A stretch of 64,000 nucleotides of DNA from Adineta steineri. Its lineage: Eukaryota; Rotifera; Eurotatoria; Adinetida; Adinetidae. This document shows, piece after piece, positions 12,133 through 23,253 of the stretch (position 1 is the stretch's first letter; each line of letters begins with the position of its first letter). The stretch spans positions 248,001 through 312,000 of the forward strand of contig CAJNOI010000091.1 in assembly GCA_905250115.1 (NCBI GenBank). The letters are read 5' to 3'. Made by a program: the position numbers and the translations under genes. The notes under the pieces were generated by a model that saw only the letters and a program-made list of their open reading frames with translations, was not told the origin of the DNA and ran no database searches.

Positions 12133-13218
12133 ATGGGTAATACAAATAGTGGTAGTAATGCTCCTCCATCTCCATCCCGTTGGCCAACAGGTGGACAAGA
12201 TTCAACATCAAAACAAATTCATATACGTACAGATCAAGCTGATGGATTTTATTTTACTGGTGAACAATTAACTGGTACAGTTGAAATTCCACTTTTCTAT
12301 TTTCAACAATATTTAAATAATAAAAATAATCGAAAACCAACTGAATTAATACTTCAACAAATAATATCTAATGATATTATTATAGAACTTGTTGGAGATG
12401 CAACATATTCAGCTGAAGTTGACGCGGCTGCTGATAGTGATGGACACTCCAAACATCAAGTTAATGTTTGTCGACAACGTTGTTTCGTGATACTTAATCA
12501 AGATAATGATAAACAATCTATACAAAATAATAATCAAGCTGAAACATCATTTGATCAAACAACAGCACAAACATTAGATACACAAACTGTACCATTACCA
12601 ACAACAATTAAAGGAATATTTCAATTACAAATACCAGATGCTCTACCACCATCCTTATACAATAATCGACCACCATCAGTTATTTATACTCTGGAATTAA
12701 ATCTATCATCAAGTCGTTATCGTTTTCAAATACCTATTATACTTAGTTCAAAAGGTTGTATACCACATCCAACAATTGATATTGAATTAAATAATAATGC
12801 TACTAATCAACATAATATTCATTTACAAGCTTCATTAATAAAAACATTTTATCGACCTGGTGAACAAATACCTGTTCGATTAAGTTATACAAATCCTCAA
12901 CAACGTTTAATACGTTCAATAACAGTTACACTTATACAATTTTATCGTATACATAATGATCAATATCGTTTACAATTAGATGGTAAAGAATGGACATTTG
13001 ATATATCAACAATGTTACCACAACGAGAATGGTTAGGTGAAACTCTTTTACAATTACCATATCAACCATTACAAGCATCATTTTCAAATCAATCTGTTGG
13101 TACAACACAACGAATTGAATGTGAATTAGATTATAGAATATTTATTGAACTTAATGAAAAAAAAGGTGACGATATTCATCTTGTATTACCATCGATTAAT
13201 GTAACATATCAAAAATGA
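12133..13218 (+). CDS. Arrestin-domain protein, intronless
   Basis: A 361-residue single-exon protein that looks like an arrestin-fold adaptor. The N-terminal half has the alpha-arrestin pattern, with DGFYFTGEQLTGTVEIPL near residues 35-55 and IPLPTTIKGIFQLQIP-like strand and turn sequences. The C-terminal half has FYRPGEQIPVRLSYTN followed by RSITVTLIQFYRI, typical of arrestin C domains. The start MGNTNSGS fits an N-myristoylation signal (Gly2, Ser6), so membrane attachment is plausible. There is no PPxY motif, which alpha-arrestins use to recruit Nedd4 ligases. Being intronless among intron-rich neighbours suggests a retrocopy or a lineage-specific family. Family assignment is by fold pattern, not close identity. 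Confidence 0.65.
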   Translation: MGNTNSGSNAPPSPSRWPTGGQDSTSKQIHIRTDQADGFYFTGEQLTGTVEIPLFYFQQYLNNKNNRKPTELILQQIISNDIIIELVGDATYSAEVDAAADSDGHSKHQVNVCRQRCFVILNQDNDKQSIQNNNQAETSFDQTTAQTLDTQTVPLPTTIKGIFQLQIPDALPPSLYNNRPPSVIYTLELNLSSSRYRFQIPIILSSKGCIPHPTIDIELNNNATNQHNIHLQASLIKTFYRPGEQIPVRLSYTNPQQRLIRSITVTLIQFYRIHNDQYRLQLDGKEWTFDISTMLPQREWLGETLLQLPYQPLQASFSNQSVGTTQRIECELDYRIFIELNEKKGDDIHLVLPSINVTYQK

Positions 13219-13558
13219 CATTTAAAAAAAACACAAAACTTATTGTCTTACTGATATATTTAAATGTATAAACATTATTTATTCTTTTGTTTATGTCATA
13301 CACACACACACATACACACACACAAAAATTGAATTGTAAAACTCATCTATCATAATAAATCATATCTATAAATAACTTTAAAAATTTTTATTTCTTCTTT
13401 TGTACTTATAATCATAATCTTAATTAAAAATGCATGTTTTATCGATTTTACATAATATGAAGCAAGAAAACTAGTATATGTCTTTGTGACACTTTCTTTT
13501 TTACACCTGTATAAGAGAGTGTGCTGCAAGAGTCTCATTGATTTTTCTTTTCTCTCTC

Positions 13559-13658
13559 NNNNNNNNNNNNNNNNNNNNNNNNNNNNNNNNNNNNNNNNNN
13601 NNNNNNNNNNNNNNNNNNNNNNNNNNNNNNNNNNNNNNNNNNNNNNNNNNNNNNNNNN
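13559..13658. other. Assembly gap (100 N)
   Basis: A run of 100 undetermined bases, probably a fixed-size placeholder. It lies between a CT-rich run and a CCCACA-type repeat, so collapse of simple repeats is the likely cause. Open frames running through it are meaningless. Confidence 0.95.
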
Positions 13659-13749
13659 CATCCACCCACAGACACCCATCAACCAACACCCACAGGTACG
13701 CGCATGCTCATATCCTCACTCTCACCCACACTCACCCACACCCACACCC

Positions 13750-13789
<40 letters not shown>

Positions 13790-13800
13790 CCACACCTGCA
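13659..13800. repeat. Telomere-like hexamer minisatellite (CCCACA/CCCTCA)
   Basis: Starting at the gap edge, degenerate cacccac units become regular from about 13722. There are four tandem acccac units, then about six accctc units, then one acccac. On the other strand these read TGTGGG and TGAGGG. TGTGGG is the repeat described for bdelloid telomeres (established knowledge); calling this an interstitial telomere-like tract is inference. Confidence 0.7.
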
Positions 13801-14690
13801 TGCACGCTCTTATGGTGAGAAATCCATTCAGTGAATTTCTCTCGGCGGAATTCGTCGCTGGCGAAAAAATTTTTCGGTGAAAATGGAATATATCTTCATA
13901 CTCACTCCATCACAGTCACTCTATGTAAACGAACTGTACGAATTTTGCTTCAAGGACAGTAAGAAAGGAATCGAAAGTTGTTATTTTTTAACCATCTAAT
14001 ATTTTTATTTCAACATTTCTTCTGTTTGAATAGCAGAGAAGAGTATTTTTTGTCGTGAATGTCCTTTTATGATTTCTTACTCTATGCATGTGTAGTAAAA
14101 GATCATTTATTTATTTAATCGACTCTTGCTTATCAACGTAAAGTAAAAAATTCTCTTTCTCTCGACACGAACAGAATTTCATATGAATTATTTTCGGGGT
14201 ATAGACACTTGCAGAGACACAATCAAAAGCATATGAATTTTTTATTCTAAGTAACTAAAGTAAGTAATTAGCTCGTTGTTCTTATTGTTGTTATTAATAC
14301 TTAATAAAAAGAGCTAATGCTTGCGTAATAAATTTTAACTAAGTTATGAGACAAAATCTTTATTCTGAATTGCACTTAAAAGACAGTCTGTGATAGAAGA
14401 CCCTCGTTTTATCAAAAGGTTGCCGAAGAAAAAATACTTGGTTCGCACAAAACTTTTTTATTTTTTCTGAAGAGTGCTAGTTATAGAAAAATATATGAGC
14501 TGTAAAGATTTCAATCAGCTGATGGAATTCCCTCGTGAACGTACCCTAAAAATAGGATTTTCAAGAGCCTTCTAAATTTGTTTTTGCTCGGATTTTCGGC
14601 GCCATAAGAGTGTTTCTTACGAACTCTCTTTTAGGATCATATCAATACAACAGAAAATTTCTACGTTCTATCTCGCCTACACACTGATAC

Positions 14691-17600
14691 ATGTCTAAAA
14701 TACAACCGCATCAGAACTACTTATCGATGGAGTCATTGCAATCTACAACTATCGATTTACACGTTCAAAGCCCGTCTCAGATCTCGACCTATGCAAAACT
14801 CGAATCTCAAGGAGAATACGACAAGTGGCCCCTGATCAACTATGGTCGATCAGAATCTAAATCAACTCAAGAACTTCTCTTCGACGTAATTAATATTGAC
14901 CTAGCTCTAAAATAATTCTGTAGTTGTCTTTTTAATAATCTTTGTCTAGGCTGCCTCAGAGAAACATCTAGATATGGCTCGACAAAAATGGGAACTATTC
15001 AAGGGTGCGGTTGAAAATGAAAGCCTTTCGAAGCATAAAGTGAAGAAAATTATCGGTACTCTCGATGAAGATAAAGAATGGGCAGCTCTTCATTATGCTG
15101 TTTACTGTAATAATCTGAGCTTATGTGATAGATTAACATCCAAACTAGACAAATATCAATGCGGTATGTTATTATTTTATATTAAAATGAACAATATTTG
15201 TGATTTCAAAAAATAATAATGTAGATGTTAACATTCTCGGTGGCGATGGTGAAAATGTTTTGCATATAGTATCTCAATCGACTTGTATATGGGGAGATGC
15301 AGGAGATGTAAGTATTTACGTATGAACTACACAACGAAAGAATTCTAATTTACAGTAGTTGAATAATCTGATTCTAGCCCAAAACTAGATGCTTTCGTCA
15401 AATTTGTCAAGAGTTTCAAAGTTAATTATTTCATTTATGTTTTGGTTATTTTCTTACGTGTATTTTTAAGATGATTGAGGTATTTTGAAAACTATTGTAA
15501 ACGTATATGTAGAAAAAACTGACGTTCAACGGTCATATATAAATGTAGTTGAACATATTAAGTATACGTACACGTATGTTTTTTCTATATGTTAACAGGG
15601 AACCATTAAGGAATTTCCAGATATAATCAAATTACTTGTTGAAGACCATCGTGCCGATGTCAATCACGCAGATGATGAAGGTCACACACCATTGCATATG
15701 GCTGCAATGCGAGGTCGACTTCGCTATATCAAGTATTTGATTCATCATGGAGCCAAAGTTGACGTAGGTATAAATTCTATATTATAGAGATCTTATCTTT
15801 CTATATAGGCGTTGACCAAACTCAACGCAAATATACTGCATTTTGCCGTGTTCCCCGTTAATCAGTTGAATGCAGAACAAATTTATAATCTAGCAGACTA
15901 TATAAGCAATGACCCATTGGTGATAGAGAAAGATTTGTTCAATCTTTGCACGTTAGACAACAGAACACCTCTTGTCTTCTTAGCGTCTCATCCAGCGATT
16001 ACAAGTCCATCATCAAACGATCAAAAGGAAGGGCAACAAAACGTCAAGAAGAAGCTTATGAAATTATTTACCACAAACAAAATGGATGAAACACAAATTC
16101 CGGTCGTATTTGACATGATTGCTCGACGTAAACAAAATGAGCAGTTTAATCATTTAGAAAATCTTTTCGAAAAAGCTTCGCCCCAAACTCAAGAACAAAT
16201 AATTCGTCTTGCATGCCGTTACGACAATGTAGCTCTTCTTCGATGGCTTATAAATAGGCCAGCACCAAAAGGATACACCAGCAAGATTAACTGCGCTGAG
16301 TATACACCATTACTGACAGCCATATTTTACAACTCAAAGCACTGCGTTCTGGAATTGATCAAAGTATGCTTTCATTTTCTTTTAATCGTAATAAGCAAAA
16401 ACATTGATAGACTGACATAATATATATAATTCGAAACTGTAAGCGATTAGTATCATTTATAAGGTCTGTAAACTGAAAAGAATATTTCGACAATAGCATA
16501 GCTCATATTTTTGTCTTCGTGTAGCTCCGTAAGAACTATAAGTCACTAAATTAGCGCATCTTATCACTTATGTCTTTTTTTCATATTTTCCATTTGTAAT
16601 TTCACTTCTAATGTCAAAAAAACTTCCGATTGTTAATAGTATTACTTAGTTAGTACTTTTACCAAAACTGTGTATTATGCACTTTCTTCCGTCTAGTTAG
16701 AGACATACGTATCTCAAAAACATTTTATAATGATATGTTAAGATGCGTATTGCTTGCCAAAATAGTCAAACCATAAACCACATTTTATTATTTAGAATAT
16801 AGACGGTGAGCATCAATTACCTCTGCTGGCAGTTGGAGCTGAAGAACAGGACAATATCTTACATATTTGTGCTAAGCGTCAAGTATCAATTGATATTCTC
16901 GATATGATCATCAACAAACTCTCTACTCGCAACATCGCAGAATTAATGCAAACGAAAGACAGTAGTGGTAACCTTCCATTGCATTTAGCGGCTCAGATAA
17001 ACACTGAAGACGAATTGAAAATTTGGAAAGAACTAATCAAGAAAAAAAACGTTTCACCAATGTTCAACTTGTTATTGATCAAAAATCGTCGAGGCAATAC
17101 AGTGGCTCATGAGGCGAGTGAACACGGAAATTTGCGTATTCTCAAATTCATGTGGGAACCGCTTTTACCAGACAAAGAGCACGCTCATACGAAAGTATTT
17201 TATGCAACAGACGACGATAATAGATTTACTTGTTTACATATAGCGGCTAAGAATGGAGGTGGCAAGGGTAAGTAATACTACATACGTCGATTTGATTTGC
17301 ATAGAATCGAAACTATTTAATGAAAAAATATCTTTTTATTCTTTTTAGAACTCGAACTGCTCAAATATTTGATTGAAACTGTGGGTATAGAAGTTGATGT
17401 CATTGGTGATCGACGACGCACTCCACTCCATCTTGCTTGTGAATATGGACATCTTGATGTCGTCAAGTATCTGATCGAGAAGGGTGCCTCAACCACATTA
17501 CGCACCGCACAACTTTTAAATTGTCTCGAAATTTCTATTCAAAAGCAGCATGTGAAAATGGTCAAATATCTTTTAAAGCGTCCCGACTGGCGAGGAATGA

Positions 17601-20445
17601 TGCGCAATGCACAACTCATCGAAGGGACCGACGCTTACGATACACCAATGCGAAAACTCATTCGTTATATGCCTGATGTAGCTCTTTGGACAATAGAGAA
17701 AAAACTAACACGAAAAGTTGGTGGTGCAGGTCAAAAAGTATCCAAGGAGATCTACGATTATGAATTCTACGAAGACATGAATACAGTCAAAGATTGGTAT
17801 GCACAAGGTATATTGATAAAGATAGTTTTAAGATTTCTACGCACTGCGTTAATTATTTGATCTTATAAGGCTTACACAAAATCACATTATTTTTAGAAAA
17901 CTTGACGTGAATTTTACGAAATTATCCGCAAGTTTTATACTACACTATCATTTACAGAATTTTCAAAACAGTTCATATAGAATTCGACGTCTTCTCAAAC
18001 TAGAATCCTCTAGAATTTTCCCCGTTCTTTAGCGGTATTGAAAATTTTTCATATAACTCAGTAGTTGGTCGATGAACACCGCTAATCTAATACGTACTAA
18101 GCTATCTTATCATTTAGAGAAACATCAATTCCTATAATATGGTATTAAAGATGACATTATTTTCCTGATAAAAGACCGGTACCGGATCGTTAACTTTCAA
18201 TATCAGAAATATTTAAAAATATGATTCAGAATTTGAATTTTGAGTCAATTCCGAAACCTTTATTTTATATTTCATGAATTGTGACCAAAGTGTTGGATAG
18301 AGTAAAAATAACTGTAAGTAGTTGTATAAAAGCTAGGTAATTTTCGCAGAGTTCGTTCAGTATTATTTTATTGTAGAGTATCTATTGTCTTGTCTGAATT
18401 TCACCTATACAAAAGCACTCAAAAAAATGATAGTTTCAACAGAAAGAAATTAATTTTCCTTGAAATGATAACTTCGCTTAAAAACAATTTTTCTATCAAA
18501 TGCTCAATAGAGTTAACACAACTCAAAAAAATCAAACTCGTTTCTTATGTGTCTACTCAACACGAAAGCTTGAGATAAAACTATTGGAGTATCGGATGTA
18601 TTTAAAGATTCCACTAAAATATTCTTATAAAAAATACCGACTACAGTAAGGTCTTGTAGTTTTATAATGAGGATAAGTTTCAAAGTATGCAACTGATGTT
18701 GAGGTCGGGCTCCATATGGTGTACCTTATGTACGATGTTCGAACTCAAAAGCAGTTGTAACTCGAGCGAGTCTAAAATCGTTTCAGCAATTATAATAATA
18801 ATTTCTTTATATCTCTCTGAAAATGTGTATTTTAACAGGTGCGAAATTACCTCCTGAAGATAGATCATGCACAGCTCGATGTCATAAACTCGGCGTCAGT
18901 GCCATATATGGTTGTTACTTTAATACTGGGTGTTGCAACAGAGATGATTACGACAAAGAGAGTAATATTGGTGTGCCATATACACGTGACTCTTACACAT
19001 TGGTTCGAAATCATCCTCTGATGTTAGTCTCTGAACAATCAGTCTATCCGAAATTAATGGCACATCAGTATCATGTCTGGTTACGTAAAAAAATATTTCG
19101 ACGATTTAGCACATACTGGTTGGCGTTCTCATTTCTCTCTTATATTATTCTGCTCGGTTTGTGGACTGCTGTAGTCCTCAGTGGAAAACATCCTCAGTAT
19201 TTCTATGCCTTAGCTGGTTATGACATGACATTGGATACTGGTACATGTAAACAAGTTGCTAACACTCTAATCTCGCAGAACGTCAGCGAGGTGTTAAAGA
19301 CTACTGCATATCAACGACTTAAAACTACACTTTATGTCTTTTTTTGGATACTTATTGCCAAGAATGGTATTCAAATCCTCGCTCTCTTTCCAAAGGTCTT
19401 TCGCGTGGGAGCTTACTATGTGGAAGGTTCTGCTCTCGTGCTCTCTTTCGTCTATATACTAGACTGGTACGATTGGCAATCTCCAGTTCTCTTTCGATGT
19501 CCAGTTCAATATCAGATTGGAGCTATGGGTCTTCTTCTCGCTTGGATGAATCTTCTTGCTTATGTCCGTTGTATCCCTTGGCTCGGTGTTGGCATCTATG
19601 TAGCTATGCTTCAAGTCATCTGCTTCAAATTTCTCCGCTTTCTACCCGTGTTAATGATTATTATCTGCGGATTCGGTTTCACGTACTGGATGCTGTTGCA
19701 AAATCAGTCTGTGTATGCTACACCTATTGAGGCTCTTATACGCACAGGTTTAATGATGTTCGATCTGGGTTATGAAAGTCGTCTCTACAGTAGCGACCAA
19801 GTAGCATATTATAAGCTTGTCTATGTCATTATGATTTTAACGGCCATTGTTTCCTGCATTTTTATTATCAATCTCTTGATTGGTAGGAACACTCTTTTAA
19901 TTCGATATTTTAGATTCGTATGGTCAGTAGCCTACCTATAGCGTAGTTTTTAAAAGAATTTGACTATAAATTATCGAGAACTGGATGTTGTTGTTTTGTC
20001 AGTAAGACGATAAATCCGACTTTACTCTTATGTCTTTGGTGAAAGATTATAAGTTAGAGAATCGAAGTTACATAAAATCTTCACATTAATGATATCTTTT
20101 TCTCTTTTAGGTCTCGCTGTTGGTGAAATTCCAACTTTAATGGATGAAGGTACTCTTTGGCGCGATACGATGCTCTACAATTTTGTGTCAGACGGCGAAA
20201 TCTTACGTTTACAATTTCTTCGACTCATGAGATTCTTAAGTTGCTACCAATTGACGCGAATACCATGTATGATTCCCCGGCCTATTATCATGTTAACGTA
20301 CGATGAAAGAGCACATGGTTGGTTCGAAAAAGCATGGCATTACACAATGAAACATTTCTTTGAAGAAAAAATTCAGGATGATGTCGAACTCAAAATACCA
20401 TCAAAAAAGGAAGCCAAAGAACATCAGGAAGAGAAAGAAAATTGA
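14691..20445 (+). CDS. TRPA1: TRPA-type ankyrin-repeat cation channel
   Basis: Predicted plasma-membrane sensory cation channel of about 1,170 residues in nine exons. The first 700 residues are ankyrin repeats, for example DEGHTPLHMAAMRGRLRYIK, SGNLPLHLAAQ, and RRRTPLHLACEYGHLDVVKY. After a linker come six membrane segments: S1 near YWLAFSFLSYIILLGLW, S2 near LYVFFWILIAKNGIQIL, S3, S4, S5 near VLMIIICGFGFTYWML, and S6 ending FIINLLIGLAVGEIP. NLLIGLAVG is the TRPA hallmark. The pore stretch reads ALIRTGLMMFDLGYES, a diverged form of the family's MMxGE region. The tail is short and highly charged. Introns are larger than elsewhere (up to 1,032 bases at 17807-18838), and codon use is richer in C and G than in flanking genes. 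The exon at 18839 joins in phase, giving a Cys-rich linker. This junction is the least certain part. Confidence 0.85.
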
Positions 20446-21115
20446 ACATTAAATTAGTATACATAGACTGTTTTTAACATTATCTCCTAGTTTATCTCAA
20501 CAATAATATGTGTCATTTACTCAAGAGTGTCTACTTTATTCAAATAAAAAAGTTCTTCGATCATCATATATTATAAGAATTTTTGTTTTGATGTGGGTGT
20601 AGATGTCAGAGCAAGGTTAATGTGATACTCACACCCACACCCACACCAGTATTCTCGAAAATCCTTAGTGAGTTTCCTAATTTGTTTCTATCAAAAACCT
20701 TTTAAGAGGTTCAAAACAAAAGTTCTCGAAGACTGGTAAATTCTACATTACATAATTTCATCCGCGACCAAAAACCGGCTCCGGAAATGAACTAACCGTT
20801 TTCGAGCAGATTCTGAAATTCAATATATTCCTCTGAAATACAATCGTTCTTATAACTAGAAGTAACTCGTCGACTCTACGAGCCTCGCTTATCTTGAGAA
20901 TGTGAATCTTGTATTAGCCATAAACCCACACCCACACCTTTATCAATCAGTACCGTGGATGGTAATGAATGGGGATTGAGTTGGACGTGGAACTTTCCAT
21001 TTTTGTCTGTTTATTATAAAAAGATATAAATAATGTGCGTATTTAAAGTAGAAAAAGGTTATAAAAAGAGCGAATCTTTATCAGCAGATACTCTCAGCAA
21101 CCTTGAAAACAAATG
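20446..21115. other. Convergent spacer with telomere-like repeats
   Basis: Between the 3' ends of the TRPA-type and orphan membrane-protein genes. No gene seen. It holds a foldback element at 20590-20648 and a second short run of cccacacccacacc near 20925-20940. Confidence 0.55.
20590..20648. repeat. Small foldback with GTGGGTGT arms, copy 1
   Basis: The left arm has atgtgggtgtagatgt and the right arm has actcacacccacacccacac. The core agcaaggttaatgtgata resembles the core of the copy at 22026-22118 (agtaaggtcaatgcaata), so these are dispersed copies of one element, not chance simple repeats. Confidence 0.55.
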
Positions 21116-21691
21116 TCAATAATCTGCGTTGTCAGATGGTGTGAAAATTTTCTTTTTACCCATGGAATGTCGAGACGGAGTATTGGAAGAATCATGTATT
21201 TGTCGATCCTTACGCTGGACGTCTTTCATTTCATCACCAGCAAGATCTGAGTTTTTCTGACTGGTGTTGCGTCCTCGGCGAGCAAACAGAATGGTCAGGA
21301 CGATCATAGCCACTAGAACTAGACTAGCCATGGATGCAATAACTATGCTAGTTGCACCTTTCTGTTTCACTGCTGCACTAACTTGGATAGCAACGAACCA
21401 AATATAAAGGAGAATGCTTATTACTAACACAGTATAATAACGAACAGTTTTATCTACTTCAAGATCGGCAAGCATTCGATTCAGTATAGATAAAATACCA
21501 ACAAGTAATAATAGTGCTAGGAAAACCATCAACAAACTGATGATTGGTGTAAACGACTTAACATAGTTTATAGCGGTCAATGCTACATTGCGTAGTTCAC
21601 CGGTAGCATTTGCTTCGGCTTGCAGAAGAGCATCGGATAATTTTTCACTAGCCGAATCAAGACCAAGTATACCACTGAAAGCACCACCCAT
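21116..21691 (-). CDS. Orphan membrane protein with three hydrophobic segments
   Basis: A 191-residue single-exon product; I do not recognise the family. From the first ATG (21691) it reads MGGAFSGILGLDSASEKL, where Gly2 and Ser6 fit an N-myristoylation signal. Three membrane-length stretches follow: SLLMVFLALLLLVGILSIL, TVLVISILLYIWFVAIQV and SIVIASMASLVLVAMIVLTI. The C-terminal 50 residues are hydrophilic and basic (SRHSMGKKKIF) and probably cytoplasmic. The frame is open upstream of the ATG for 13 codons, so an upstream coding exon cannot be excluded. Base use is richer in G and C than in genes to the right, resembling the adjacent TRPA gene, with which it converges. Confidence 0.6.
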   Translation of the reverse strand: MGGAFSGILGLDSASEKLSDALLQAEANATGELRNVALTAINYVKSFTPIISLLMVFLALLLLVGILSILNRMLADLEVDKTVRYYTVLVISILLYIWFVAIQVSAAVKQKGATSIVIASMASLVLVAMIVLTILFARRGRNTSQKNSDLAGDEMKDVQRKDRQIHDSSNTPSRHSMGKKKIFTPSDNADY

Positions 21692-23253
21692 TCTGGAAAA
21701 TCGTGAAGCGAAATTTGAAAAATCTATCAAAACAACTTTCTGGGATCTTGTGCGACGACAACAAAGAAATACCTGTGAATAGACTGAAGACTTCTATATT
21801 TTTGTCACATAGTAATTCAACATTTATATATCTGCGGCTCGTCGATCTTCTTGGATTTTTCCGTTTTGTTTATCTACATTATATGACACTTTTTATCATA
21901 GCACGAATATTAACGCAATCTCTCACAAACTCATTGTGTATTTAATGATGCAACAAGTTGAAAAAAAATTTCTATTGTATTGTTCTTAACTATCTATCTT
22001 ATGCAACAGCAGTTATCTCTTTAAAAGTGTGTAGGTGTGGATGTGGGTGAAGATGTTTGAGTAAGGTCAATGCAATATCCACTCTTACACCCACATCCCA
22101 TACTCACATCCACCCACGCTTTATATCTACGACTTTTTCATTATTCTTTCATGGAGTTGAGAAAAAAAAATTACACCATGTTGAATCAGTATCATGTTTT
22201 TTTTTTATCGCATAGGAGTGCATATATAATTTCATCACAACACAATCTAACGTGGTAGTTTTGTTCGTTCTTCTCGATTCTTCTATAATAATAACATTTG
22301 GTTGTGCAATATTGTTGTGGACTATATAAAGACACGTTTTTTTAATACTTCTTTACTCTTCCAGTTTCGATCATCAACCGCGCGTCGTGTATCAAAAGCA
22401 CACCCCCGGTGGCTTAACAACCTGAATGATGACTGATTGGAAACGTATGCTCTCATTAAAAATAGACTTGCTTATGCATTAACTTCGTACTTCGAATTTG
22501 CTTGAACTTTCTATGTTTGAGTTAAAAACCCGGTTTCCGGCGTGTCTCGATCACAACGAAGCCCTGCTATCGTCGTTTAACACCGACGCTTTGGGTTGAT
22601 CGAGCATGTCGAAGGCCACCGAATCAGAAATTATATTTGTTTGTGATGATTATATTGAGAAACACAACAACATATTCAATTTCATCAGTGTATCTTCGAC
22701 GTTTTCATCATATGTCAACGAAGCCGAGTTTCGAAGAGACGATTCAATATCCATAAGTCAAGGCCACTGTTTTCTAAGAGCATACGTTTTTAATCTGCAC
22801 ATCGAGTTGACCAAAGACACAATTACATAAAAGTGAGTAATTTTATTTTTAAATTTTATTCTTTATAGCAACTGCAGATGGTAAAATTATTCCTGCTACT
22901 CAAATTTCAAGTAAGGTTTTTTTTTGTTTTATTGTATTCTATTTTTTACTGAAATATTTGAATAAATAAATAAATTGTGTTAGTTATGAATGATTCGATA
23001 ATTGTTCAGAGATCATTAATTTTATTCATATAAAACTAGATAGCATTCAAGTTCTACTCAATTACTAAATACGATGTGAACGTAAAACCACGATTTACAC
23101 TTGCAATTTTCTTTCAGCTATAAAACATCGGATGATATTTTATTTTGATTTAAAACAAAAAAGAACATTCTTATTTACAAGCATTAAGAAATTCTACAAC
23201 TAAAATTTTGTTTTTACTATTGATCAGTTTTACCTAAATACATTATTTAACTC
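21692..23253. other. Unassigned stretch with foldback and possible gene remnants
   Basis: It contains the foldback copy at 22026-22118. From about 22350 to 22830 the DNA is GC-richer than its surroundings. A 74-codon ATG-initiated frame lies at 22606-22830. It is followed by gtgagtaatt and, at about 22869-22912, a short exon-like piece flanked by ag and gtaagg that could encode TADGKIIPATQIS. I cannot join these into a recognisable protein. They could be a decayed gene or mobile-element relic. Confidence 0.35.
22026..22118. repeat. Small foldback with GTGGGTGT arms, copy 2
   Basis: The left arm has ggtgtggatgtgggtgaaga; the right arm has acacccacatcccatactc and cacatccacccac. The core agtaaggtcaatgcaata is shared with copy 1. 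Arms are imperfect, suggesting age. Confidence 0.55.

Larger units (their letters stand above)
13219..14690. other. Intergenic with gap and minisatellite
   Basis: No gene seen. It contains a (CA)n stretch at about 13300-13325, an unresolved gap at 13559-13658 bounded on the left by a CT repeat, then a telomere-like minisatellite. From about 13800 onward the DNA is unique, with GC slightly higher than in the neighbouring intergenic DNA, and presumably holds the TRPA promoter. Confidence 0.55.

Noticed and set aside
13486..13834. Open frames on both strands through the N run and the CCCACA repeat
   Set aside because: They consist of undetermined bases and simple hexamer repeat.
18839..19021. 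Alternative frame with a hydrophobic stretch at the start of the TRPA exon
   Set aside because: It hits a stop at 19021 and does not join the TRPA frame, whereas the other frame continues for over 350 codons into S1-S6.
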